From an uncultured Eubacteriales bacterium (GTDB lineage Bacteria; Bacillota; Clostridia; Lachnospirales; Lachnospiraceae), in contig CADBUJ010000012.1 in assembly GCA_902797845.1 (NCBI GenBank), forward strand, positions 1 to 64,000: 64,000 bases of DNA, in the 5' to 3' direction. Both the position numbers and the translations under genes were made by a program. Below, one piece after another: positions 25,242-32,903 of this stretch; position 1 is the stretch's first letter, and each line of letters starts with the position of its first letter. A model generated the notes under the pieces. It searched no databases, was not told where the DNA came from, and saw only the letters and a list, made by a program, of their open reading frames with translations.

Positions 25242-26110
25242 AAGCCCACCTTTCTCATGGATGCCATAAGCTTTTCTCTGTTGGCATCATCCATTTCGCA
25301 AAGAGGCATCCTGTAGCTGCCTGCATTAAGCCCCATTATGTTCATGGCTTCTTTTACGGGTATGGGATTTACCTCGATAAAGAGAGCATGTATAAGATCG
25401 AGATATTTAAGCTGCAGCTCTCTGGACTTTTGCACATCACCCTCAAGATATGACATGGCTATATCATGAGTCTCCTTCGGCAGGATGTTTGCCATAACGG
25501 AAATAACTCCGCTTCCGCCAAGTGCCATTATGGGAAGTATCATGTCATCATTGCCGGACCACATGGCGAAATCATCTGATATAAAGCGCGCCACGTCTGA
25601 TGCGTACTGGATGCTTCCGCTGGCCTCTTTTATCCCGCATACATTGGGATGCTTTGCCAGCTGCTCAACCACATCTACGGTTATGGAGCATCCTGTTCTG
25701 CCCGGCACGTTGTATACGATAATGGGACATTTTGTAACATCAGCCACATCCGTAAAATGATGGAGCATGCCCTTTTTATTGGCCTTGTTGTAGTAGGGAG
25801 AGATCATAAGAAGAGCATCCGCTCCCATATTGGCATATTTTGTAGCCTTTGATATGGCTGTTTCCGTACAGTTTGATCCTGCTCCAACCACCACGGGAAC
25901 CCTTCCTGCCACATGATCAAGGGTAAACTGCGCAACTGCGTCATCCTCCTCATGAGTCATGGTGGAGCTTTCTCCTGTGGTCCCAAGCACAAGTATGCCG
26001 TCTGTTTCGTTTTCCAGATGAAAATCCAGAAGATCCTTAAGTGTGTCAAAATTGACCGATCCGTCTTTGTTAAAAGGTGTTACAAGTGCTACTATACTGC
26101 CTTTGATCAT
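25232..26110 (-). CDS. dapA: 4-hydroxy-tetrahydrodipicolinate synthase
   Basis: 292 residues. Condenses pyruvate and aspartate semialdehyde, first committed step to lysine and diaminopimelate. TIM barrel with VALVTPFNKDGSVNF, LVLGTTGESSTMTHEE, IIVYNVPGRTG (Tyr) and VCGIKEASGS (Schiff-base Lys). Six codons upstream of the chosen ATG are open, but a GGGGGA SD sits 8 bases before 26110 and the family start is here. It follows lysA, whose stop lies 15 bases upstream of the dapA start. Confidence 0.95.
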   Translation of the reverse strand: MIKGSIVALVTPFNKDGSVNFDTLKDLLDFHLENETDGILVLGTTGESSTMTHEEDDAVAQFTLDHVAGRVPVVVGAGSNCTETAISKATKYANMGADALLMISPYYNKANKKGMLHHFTDVADVTKCPIIVYNVPGRTGCSITVDVVEQLAKHPNVCGIKEASGSIQYASDVARFISDDFAMWSGNDDMILPIMALGGSGVISVMANILPKETHDIAMSYLEGDVQKSRELQLKYLDLIHALFIEVNPIPVKEAMNIMGLNAGSYRMPLCEMDDANREKLMASMRKVGLCR

Positions 26111-26124
26111 TTTGATATCCCCCT

Positions 26125-27387
26125 TCAAGTCTCATTAATCAACATGCTTTCATATGTTTCCCGTTTTACTGCTTCTGTGTCTTTTCCGTCTTTAACGAAG
26201 ACCACCGCAGGTCTTCCGTTCTGATTGTATCTCATGGACATGGAATATCCGTAAGCTCCCGTGGTATATACCGCCAGTATATCTCCCCTCTCGGCTGTCT
26301 GGAGATCTATGCCGTCAATAAGTATATCGCCTGATTCACAGCATTTTCCTGCCACTGTTACCAAGTCGGTCTTCGGCTCATCCATACGGTTTGCAACATC
26401 GGCGTCATACTTTGCTTCGTAAAGGGCGGGCCTTATATTGTCTGTCATGCCTCCGTCCACAAAAATATATTTTTTATGAGGAGTCTTTTTAATATATCCT
26501 ACGGTATAAAGGGTCGTTCCCGCTTCCGCCACTATGCTTCTTCCGGGCTCGATCATCACTTTGTCAAAGGAGAGGCCGTGGCGCTTTCTTTCCCTAAGGA
26601 GGCTTTCAAGTATGCTGTCCATCATTTCCTTTACGGGCACCGGCCTGTCCTCATCCGTATACCTGGCTCCGAAGCCCCCTCCCAGGTCTATTGCCCTGCA
26701 GCTTATACCGTATTCCGTTTCCATTTCCTTCATAAAGCCGCAAAGCTTTTCTATGGCTGCAGTAAAGGCATCCTTTTCAAATATCTGAGATCCTATATGA
26801 ATATGAAATCCCGAAAAGCTTATGTTATCAAGGCTTGATAATCCCTTTACGGTCTCAGCTATAATGTCCTTTTCATCCATGGATATGCCGAACTTGCTGT
26901 CCACATTGGCCGTGATTATATATTTATGGGTATGAGCATCTATACCGGGATTGATGCGTATCATCACATCAAGCTTATCATCCCTTCCCGCCATATACCT
27001 CTTAATATCTTCAGCCTCTTCCTTATTATCGATGATAAATGTCCCGATGCCGCTGTCTATGGCAAACTTTATCTCTTCAGGTGATTTATTGTTTCCGTGG
27101 AAATATATCTTTTTCGGATCTATGCCTGCCTTAAGAGCAGTATAGATCTCTCCTCCCGAGACCGTATCAAGAGACAGGCCCTTCTTCTTTATGATCTTAA
27201 GCATGTGTATGCAGGTAAATGCCTTTGATGCATAAAGGATCTCCGTCGAGAGCCCATCTGCCTTAAAATGCTCCAGATACTCTTCTATCCTGTCCTCTAT
27301 CATCTTTTGATCATACACATAAAGAGGCGTCTTATATTTATCCGCAAGCTCTGATACGGGCACTCCGCCTATTGAAAGCTCTTTCAA
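26125..27387 (-). CDS. lysA: Diaminopimelate decarboxylase
   Basis: 420 residues. Last step of lysine synthesis: meso-diaminopimelate to lysine, PLP-dependent. Motifs: PLP Lys in LYASKAFTC, FHGNNKSPEEIKFA, SGFHIHIGSQIF, DLGGGFGARY, IEPGRSIVAEAG and CCESGDILI. First gene after the lysine riboswitch, so it is the direct target of lysine repression. Its place ahead of dapA and dapB means the common diaminopimelate supply for cell wall is under the same switch. Confidence 0.95.
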   Translation of the reverse strand: MKELSIGGVPVSELADKYKTPLYVYDQKMIEDRIEEYLEHFKADGLSTEILYASKAFTCIHMLKIIKKKGLSLDTVSGGEIYTALKAGIDPKKIYFHGNNKSPEEIKFAIDSGIGTFIIDNKEEAEDIKRYMAGRDDKLDVMIRINPGIDAHTHKYIITANVDSKFGISMDEKDIIAETVKGLSSLDNISFSGFHIHIGSQIFEKDAFTAAIEKLCGFMKEMETEYGISCRAIDLGGGFGARYTDEDRPVPVKEMMDSILESLLRERKRHGLSFDKVMIEPGRSIVAEAGTTLYTVGYIKKTPHKKYIFVDGGMTDNIRPALYEAKYDADVANRMDEPKTDLVTVAGKCCESGDILIDGIDLQTAERGDILAVYTTGAYGYSMSMRYNQNGRPAVVFVKDGKDTEAVKRETYESMLINET

Positions 27388-27436
27388 AAAGCATCACTCC
27401 TTTAAATCCAAAATTACCATACAAAGAATGTTTTAT

Positions 27437-27472
27437 AAAAAACAAAAAGCCGACGGGATGCTACCCATCGGC
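27437..27472 (-). terminator. Expression-platform terminator of the lysine riboswitch
   Basis: Minus-strand GCCGATGGG-TAGCAT-CCCGTCGGC followed by TTTTTGTTTTTT. Its loop and 5' arm (GGGTAGCAT) can pair with GTGCTATCC at the 3' end of the aptamer, giving the alternative antiterminator. Confidence 0.92.
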
Positions 27473-27488
27473 ATATAACCAAATAAAC

Positions 27489-27648
27489 GGATAGCACTCC
27501 TGCAGTTTCTGCAGACAGTCCGTCAGATATTCTCTGCCGTCCCACCATCCCTCCGCGCCCGAAGGAATGATTCGGCGGAATTGCCTTATATACAGATCAA
27601 ATGCCCGCCGGCTCTCTGCATACTAATCGTTTCCGCGTCCTCTATCAC
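27489..27648 (-). promoter_or_regulatory. Lysine riboswitch (L-box) aptamer
   Basis: The minus-strand leader of lysA has the L-box landmarks in order: GATAGAGGACGCG, TTAGTA, GAGCCGGCGGGC, AAGGCAATTCCGCCGAA, GGTGGGACGGCAGAG, CTGTCTGCAG and GAGTGCTATCC, with P1 closed by GATAG/CTATC. Together with the downstream terminator this is a transcriptional OFF switch: lysine stabilises P1, frees the terminator and stops lysA-dapA-dapB expression. Recognised from the known family motif set; no covariance search was possible. Confidence 0.93.
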
Positions 27649-27652
27649 TTCT

Positions 27653-27658
27653 ATTATA
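27653..27658 (-). promoter_or_regulatory. -10 box for lysA-dapA-dapB transcript
   Basis: TATAAT on the minus strand, 5 bases before the riboswitch aptamer. No good -35 at 17 bases is visible, so only the -10 is called. Confidence 0.55.
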
Positions 27659-27723
27659 CATAAGATCTTTCAAAAATAAACTATTATTTAAGAGCCATCC
27701 CCTTATCTGCTGAAAAGGTATGC

Positions 27724-29016
27724 TTATTCTCTCCTTAGCGCCTCTATGGGATTAAGGTTGGAAGCCTTTATGGCAGGACCGATGCCTGCTACTATGCCGA
27801 CTCCCATGGAAATGGCAAAGGCCAGTATCATCCAGGGAATATCAAGGGCCATATTTGTCTGCATAACTGCAGCCATTACCCTTGCAACGATGATCCCTAT
27901 GATCACACCGAGGATCCCTCCCATGGCCGTAAGGACTACAGCCTCTGTAAGGAACTGCCTCCTGATAACGGTCTTCTTTGCTCCTATGGCCTTTTTAAGG
28001 CCTATCTCCGTGGTCCTTTCCGTAACAGATACCAGCATGATGTTGGCCACTCCTATGGCTCCTACCAAAAGAGAGATGGCAGCCACGGCAATAAGAAGTA
28101 TATTGGTGGATCTTGATGTTTCCTGAAGTCTGTTGGCTATCTCCAGCACATCATTTGCTTTATATTTTACCGAAGAGGAGCCTTCCTCTGACCCTTCCTG
28201 CATACCTCCGCTGCCGGGAACTTCCTTTATGGAAGCATTAAGTATCTCCTGGGCATCTCTGCCTGCATTTGTCATGGAATCGGTGCTCACGGCTTTAATG
28301 AGCACGTTCTCAGGCTCGTCGTAGATATAGAGCACAGGCCATATGGTTATGGGTATAAATATCCTTGCCTGGCCGTCGTTCATATATGTTTCGTAATCCT
28401 GAAGGTTCTCTATAACAGGCTCGAAGGTGGATATATTCTTTACAACGCCCACAACCGTAAAGGGCTCGCCCTTTATATCTATTACCTTTCCTGCGGCCTT
28501 TTCCGTCCCGAAGAGCCCTTTGGCCATTGCCTCATCCAGTACGGCGATCTTTACGTTTTTTTGAAGATCGCTTTTGGAAAACAATCTTCCCTCCTTGATG
28601 CAGAGCCCTGCCACCGCAAAGTAATCCGCATCCACGCCGTATATGCTTGCGCCGGATGTCTGCTGACCCATGTAGAAAATGTTGTTCTGATAAGACCTCT
28701 TTTTATACAAAGATACGTTTTCCACGGAGGAAAGATCCATTATGGCTTTTTTTGTTTCCTCGTCCACAGGTCTTATGCCCGCAGGAATACCGCCGTATTC
28801 TACCTCGTACTCCATTCCTCCCTGAGAAAGACCTACCTCCACCGTATTGTTGCCGGAGCCTACCAGATTTCTCTTGATCTGCTCGTTGGTTCCTTTTATG
28901 GAGGAGACTATGGCAATGATAGCAGCAATACCTATTATTACTCCCAGCATGGTGAGGGCTGATCTCAGCTTATGAGTTTTAATGCCTCTGAAGGCCATTT
29001 TTATATTTTCACCCAT
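27724..29016 (-). CDS. MacB-like ABC transporter permease
   Basis: About 430 residues. FtsX/MacB family: one N-terminal membrane helix (HKLRSALTMLGVIIGIAAII then AIVSSIKG), a large extracytoplasmic domain (about 50-290) and three C-terminal membrane helices ending ASNLNPIEALRRE. MacB-type permeases do not form a channel but drive extracytoplasmic work or export by mechanotransmission. ATG at 29016 is chosen over a TTG three codons earlier. Last gene of the two-adaptor operon; works with the ATPase at 30652. Cargo unknown. Confidence 0.9.
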   Translation of the reverse strand: MGENIKMAFRGIKTHKLRSALTMLGVIIGIAAIIAIVSSIKGTNEQIKRNLVGSGNNTVEVGLSQGGMEYEVEYGGIPAGIRPVDEETKKAIMDLSSVENVSLYKKRSYQNNIFYMGQQTSGASIYGVDADYFAVAGLCIKEGRLFSKSDLQKNVKIAVLDEAMAKGLFGTEKAAGKVIDIKGEPFTVVGVVKNISTFEPVIENLQDYETYMNDGQARIFIPITIWPVLYIYDEPENVLIKAVSTDSMTNAGRDAQEILNASIKEVPGSGGMQEGSEEGSSSVKYKANDVLEIANRLQETSRSTNILLIAVAAISLLVGAIGVANIMLVSVTERTTEIGLKKAIGAKKTVIRRQFLTEAVVLTAMGGILGVIIGIIVARVMAAVMQTNMALDIPWMILAFAISMGVGIVAGIGPAIKASNLNPIEALRRE

Positions 29017-29021
29017 ATCAA

Positions 29022-30668
29022 TCAATATCCGTACAGACCGGACAGATCCTCCTGAAGATTAGTTTTTGCTCCTTCTTTTACAGACTTTCCGTAAGGAAAA
29101 GCCAGATTATCGGACATGGTCAACCCGGAGATTACCTCCACCTGATAACCGTAAAGAGTCTTTCCCGTCCTGATGTATTGCTTTTTAAGGATGCCGTTGT
29201 CATCCTTCATAACATAGCTTCCTTTATCATCATCACGTGTCATGGCCTTCGGAATATAAAAATTCTGATCTGAAGCCTCAGGATCAAATCCTCCGCCTAT
29301 GACCACAGATACGCTTTCCCCGTTATATACTCCGTCTGCATTCTCTATTACCGCATAAAACGGATAAAATGATGCCGTCATCTCACCCCAGGACTGATAA
29401 TTCTCATCGGGATAATCGCTTATCTCCGTGATCTTTCCCTGGTAGGCATTGCCGCTCTCCCAGGACTGGATCATGATCTCGTCCCCTGGCTTCATGGAGA
29501 GCATTCTGTATTCGTCCACATACCCTTTAACATAGAAGCCTCCGCCTCCGGAAACTGTTATATAAGGTTCGAAGCTCTCTTCTCCTTCTGCAGCCTCTCC
29601 CAAATGCATTACCGTGCCGTTTACCGTACTTAAAACAGTTGCATTTTCCAGGGTCTTTTCGGCTTTCTTAAGATCTATCTCGGCCTGTCGGAGCTTAAGC
29701 TGCAGCTGAGCAAGCTCCTGCCTTGATTTTTGCAGCATCTCATTTATTTCCTGAGGGCTGGGGCCGGGATCAGGCTCGGGCTCGAAAGGTTCTTCCGTTT
29801 CCTCTTCTTCGCTCTCCTGCTCCTCTGTCTCTTCTGCCGTTTCCGTTTCTGTCTCTGTTTCCGTCTCTGTTTCCGTCTCCGTCTCTGTTTCGGTCTCTGT
29901 CTCCGTCTCTGTTTCCTGCTCCTTTGTATTAAGGACCCCGTCATTAAAGATAAAATCCTTAACGGGAGTATCCACCGCATCATCTCCGGGAGCACTCAGC
30001 ATTGAGCCGTCAACGGAGGCCTTTATATTGCCCATTATAAGCGTGACCGTTATGGGTGATGATGCTCCGGCAGCACCGTTCTCATCATATCCCATCAGCT
30101 TATAAACAAATCCCTTTGTGACTACCGCATCCTTGCTGCAGCTTATTACATTCTCCCCTGAGGATGTATCTATTTCAGTATTATAGTCCAGAACGGATTC
30201 CGTACCTTCTCCCAACAGGACAAAGTCTATCTTCTTAATAGCGCCTCCGCCTTTATAATAACCGTAGTTGCCCCGCTGAAGCTGATTTATGGTATCCTGC
30301 GTCTTTTCTATCTGAAGCTTAAGCTTCTCCACATTTAAACGCTTTTCTTCCCTGTCTATATCCATCAGCGTAGTATCGTATGACAGAAGCTTGTCCCCGA
30401 TATTTACCTGCTGGCCTTCTTTTACAAAGACTTCTCTTATCTTCTGGTCAGGACTTTTATAGACCTGCTGGATATTTCTTGTGACTACATTTCCGTAGGA
30501 CTCCATTCCGTAATTATAATCATATCCGGCCATGATCATAACAGGATATACATCCACCGTGCCCGGGCTTCTGGTCAACACAACACCTGTCCCTATGGCT
30601 CCTATAGCCAGAGCCCCTATGACGCCTCCAATGATGCCCTTTTTCAATCTTTTATTCACTGCATTCAC
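29022..30668 (-). CDS. MacA/HlyD-type adaptor with acidic Glu-Thr linker (second adaptor)
   Basis: 548 residues. N-terminal membrane anchor (KKGIIGGVIGALAIGAIG), lipoyl-like region (about 75-110, REVFVKEGQQVNIGDKLLSY), a first coiled coil, a long insert with about 13 Glu-Thr dipeptides and then an acidic Pro-rich tract (residues 250-310), a second coiled coil and C-terminal beta domain. MacA-type adaptors link the MacB pump to the envelope; here the cell is Gram-positive, so it probably shapes the extracellular part of the pump. Insert is unusual for the family. It starts within the end of the ATPase gene (17-base overlap) and leads into the permease. Confidence 0.82.
   Translation of the reverse strand: MNAVNKRLKKGIIGGVIGALAIGAIGTGVVLTRSPGTVDVYPVMIMAGYDYNYGMESYGNVVTRNIQQVYKSPDQKIREVFVKEGQQVNIGDKLLSYDTTLMDIDREEKRLNVEKLKLQIEKTQDTINQLQRGNYGYYKGGGAIKKIDFVLLGEGTESVLDYNTEIDTSSGENVISCSKDAVVTKGFVYKLMGYDENGAAGASSPITVTLIMGNIKASVDGSMLSAPGDDAVDTPVKDFIFNDGVLNTKEQETETETETETETETETETETETETETAEETEEQESEEEETEEPFEPEPDPGPSPQEINEMLQKSRQELAQLQLKLRQAEIDLKKAEKTLENATVLSTVNGTVMHLGEAAEGEESFEPYITVSGGGGFYVKGYVDEYRMLSMKPGDEIMIQSWESGNAYQGKITEISDYPDENYQSWGEMTASFYPFYAVIENADGVYNGESVSVVIGGGFDPEASDQNFYIPKAMTRDDDKGSYVMKDDNGILKKQYIRTGKTLYGYQVEVISGLTMSDNLAFPYGKSVKEGAKTNLQEDLSGLYGY
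29838..29915 (-). repeat. Glu-Thr dipeptide repeat in the second adaptor
   Basis: 78 bases of degenerate 6-bp repeats (plus-strand reading gtctct/gtttcc variants) coding about 13 consecutive Glu-Thr dipeptides. The codons vary, so the protein repeat is kept while the DNA is not a pure microsatellite. A similar but shorter run occurs in the surface protein at 60868-60903. Confidence 0.85.
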
Positions 30669-31341
30669 CTCCGTCCCCTCGGATGATGCCGTCCTTCAGA
30701 TGGATAACGCGCTTTGCATGGGCTGCAATATCTGCATCATGAGTGATCATTATTACGGTAACGCCTTCTTCATTAAGCTCCTTAAAGAGCTCCATCACCG
30801 ACTCTCCTGATTCGGAATCCAATGCACCTGTGGGCTCGTCAGCCAAAAGTATCCTGGGATCATTTATTATTGCCCTTGCAATGGCGACTCTCTGCTTCTG
30901 TCCTCCCGAAAGCTCTCCCGGATTATTTCCCGTCTTGTCATCAAGGCCCATCCTTTCAAGGGCTGCTGCAGCTCTCTTCCTTCTTTCCTCTTTGGGGATG
31001 CCTGCATAGACCAGCGGAAGTTCCACATTCTCCAGCGATGATGTATTGGGCAGCAGGTTGAAGGTCTGAAAAACAAAGCCCAGCTTGTTAAGGCGAAGAT
31101 CAGACAAAAGCTCATCGGAGCTGTCCCCGGTTATCTCCGTTCCGTCCAGGATGTATTCCCCGGAGGTAGGTGTGTCCAGGCAGCCCAGTATATTCATAAG
31201 GGTGGTCTTTCCGGAACCGGAAGGTCCCATTATGGCCACATAGTCCCCTTCCTCCACCGTAAGATTTATATCCTTAAGAACAGGTGTCACCATTTTTTCA
31301 TTTATGTAATCCTTGAAAATATGGCGAAGCTCAATCAACAT
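30652..31341 (-). CDS. MacB-like ABC transporter ATP-binding protein
   Basis: 229 residues from the chosen start. Walker A GPSGSGKTT, Q-loop region VFQTFNLLPN, signature LSGGQKQRVAIARAI, Walker B ILLADEPTGALD and switch His in MITHD, all intact. The LolD/MacB-type spacing and neighbours point to a MacB-like pump. Eleven codons upstream are open, but the ATG at 31341 has a GGAG SD and begins at the family start (MLIELRHIFKDY). Overlaps the first adaptor by 11 bases and the second by 17 bases. Confidence 0.93.
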   Translation of the reverse strand: MLIELRHIFKDYINEKMVTPVLKDINLTVEEGDYVAIMGPSGSGKTTLMNILGCLDTPTSGEYILDGTEITGDSSDELLSDLRLNKLGFVFQTFNLLPNTSSLENVELPLVYAGIPKEERRKRAAAALERMGLDDKTGNNPGELSGGQKQRVAIARAIINDPRILLADEPTGALDSESGESVMELFKELNEEGVTVIMITHDADIAAHAKRVIHLKDGIIRGDGGECSE

Positions 31342-32695
31342 CTTCTTCGTCTCCTTCACCGGAATAATCTTCATCCATGGTCAGATCGCCTTCCTGTCCG
31401 TCCTCGAAATATATCTCCTGACCATCGGGCGCTCCGTTTTCAAAATATATTTCCGATCCGCCGGGTTCTCCGTCCTCGTAATATATTTCCTGACCGTCAG
31501 AGCCTTCATCCGGAGGATATGCCTCCTCATAATCCTCTGTGGTACCCATTCCTTCCTTAAGATCCGCCTCCGGCCATGCAATATAATCATCTTCCGTAAT
31601 GCCGGAAACTATCTGGTATTCATCCGTTTCGGGATCGTATTCTCCCAGGGTAACATCACGCTTCTCCAGCCTGTCTTTATTATTTCTTACCCAGATAAAG
31701 GCGGACTCACCTTCTTCCGTTATATAACCTGACATGAGCCATATTCCTGTTTTGGCTTCTCCCTGTCCCACATCCTGTTCCATGTAAACATGCTGACCCA
31801 TCATAAGGCCATCAGGATCCTTTACCTCCACATAAAAGGGATAGCTTACGGAGCCTTCTCCGTTTCCTGAGCCGCCGAAGAAATTATTGTTCATGTTCTC
31901 ATTTGTATTGGTATCCTTGTCTATCTTTGATATGGTCCCGTGCCAGATGCTGTCATCGACTCTGGAGTGGATTATCATCTCGTCACCCACATTTATCTGA
32001 TAAACATTCTGCTCATTTATGGACCCCTTTATCCTGTAGTCACCCTTCGACATGATGCTTATAAAGCCCGTTTCGGAAGACTGGCCGTAAGGATTCTGCT
32101 CTTCTCCCGTATTTATGGATTTTATAACTCCGTCCATGGGACTTTTAACGGAATTATCCTCCATTGCCTTCGCAAGGTTCTCCGCAGTAAGCTTCTTTTC
32201 CTCCAGCTCGTATCTTGCTTTCCTAATATCATTCTCCACAGACTGGATCTCAATCGTATATTCCAGCTGCTCCGAAGATGATGCATATGCCTTTTCTCTT
32301 GTAAGTGATGCGACCTGCTTTTCAAGAGCATCTATATTCTGGGCCGTGGAATCAACATCCAGCTGTGCCTGAGCAAGGGACAGCTCCATTTCCTGAAGAT
32401 CATATGTAAAGAGAGCATCACCCTTTTTTACCTCGTCTCCCACTTCCACAAGTATCTCTTTGACAGTTCTTCCCGAATCCTTGTTTATATTTACCGTATC
32501 CTGAGATACAACCTGACCTGTAAAGCGGTTCTGAGATCCGTAGATATCATAATTAAGAGACTTTACGGATGTGACGTAAGCCTTTCGCTGGGATGATCCT
32601 CCCCCGTTTCCCAATACTTTCCATAAAATCAAGGCTGCTATCACTGCAACGCCGATCAGTATTGCGATTATAGCCAGCCTTTTGTTTTTGCTCAT
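31331..32695 (-). CDS. MacA/HlyD-type efflux adaptor (first adaptor)
   Basis: 454 residues. N-terminal anchor helix (KRLAIIAILIGVAVIAALIL), lipoyl-like half (NINKDSGRTVKEILVEVGDE), central coiled coil (about 105-180), second lipoyl half (VKSPMDGVIKSI), beta domain and a C-terminal acidic tail. The tail carries three imperfect copies of a GQEIYFEDG-type unit. First gene of the operon, with its own promoter. Together with the second adaptor it gives two different membrane-fusion proteins for one ATPase/permease pair. Confidence 0.85.
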   Translation of the reverse strand: MSKNKRLAIIAILIGVAVIAALILWKVLGNGGGSSQRKAYVTSVKSLNYDIYGSQNRFTGQVVSQDTVNINKDSGRTVKEILVEVGDEVKKGDALFTYDLQEMELSLAQAQLDVDSTAQNIDALEKQVASLTREKAYASSSEQLEYTIEIQSVENDIRKARYELEEKKLTAENLAKAMEDNSVKSPMDGVIKSINTGEEQNPYGQSSETGFISIMSKGDYRIKGSINEQNVYQINVGDEMIIHSRVDDSIWHGTISKIDKDTNTNENMNNNFFGGSGNGEGSVSYPFYVEVKDPDGLMMGQHVYMEQDVGQGEAKTGIWLMSGYITEEGESAFIWVRNNKDRLEKRDVTLGEYDPETDEYQIVSGITEDDYIAWPEADLKEGMGTTEDYEEAYPPDEGSDGQEIYYEDGEPGGSEIYFENGAPDGQEIYFEDGQEGDLTMDEDYSGEGDEEDVD

Positions 32696-32746
32696 TATTT
32701 ACACCTCCGAGAAAAATCTTTTTGGTAGTTCTTATGATAATTATAC

Positions 32747-32775
32747 ATTATATGGAGCCTTAATATACACTTCAA
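32747..32775 (-). promoter_or_regulatory. Promoter of the two-adaptor export operon
   Basis: Minus-strand -35 TTGAAG (32770-32775), 17-base spacer, -10 TATAAT (32747-32752). A second TATAAT follows a few bases on. SD CGGAGG lies just before the first adaptor gene. Confidence 0.75.
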
Positions 32776-32860
32776 AACATACTGATTGCTTAAACAAATG
32801 TCCTTTTAAAGAAACAATTTATATATACGTAAAATATTTGATCTGCCGGGATATTTCCGC

Positions 32861-32895
32861 AAAAAAATAGAGCAGCCCTTTAAGGCTGCTCTATT
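32861..32895 (-). terminator. Terminator after clpB
   Basis: Minus-strand AATAGAGCAGCC-TTAAAG-GGCTGCTCTATT followed by TTTTTG, nine bases beyond the clpB stop. Perfect 12-bp arms and a clear T-run. Confidence 0.92.
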
Positions 32896-32903
32896 TATGC
32901 CCT

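Noticed and set aside
29838..29915. CRISPR-like short tandem repeat
   Set aside because: The repeat unit is 6 bases, without spacers, in frame and encodes Glu-Thr dipeptides.
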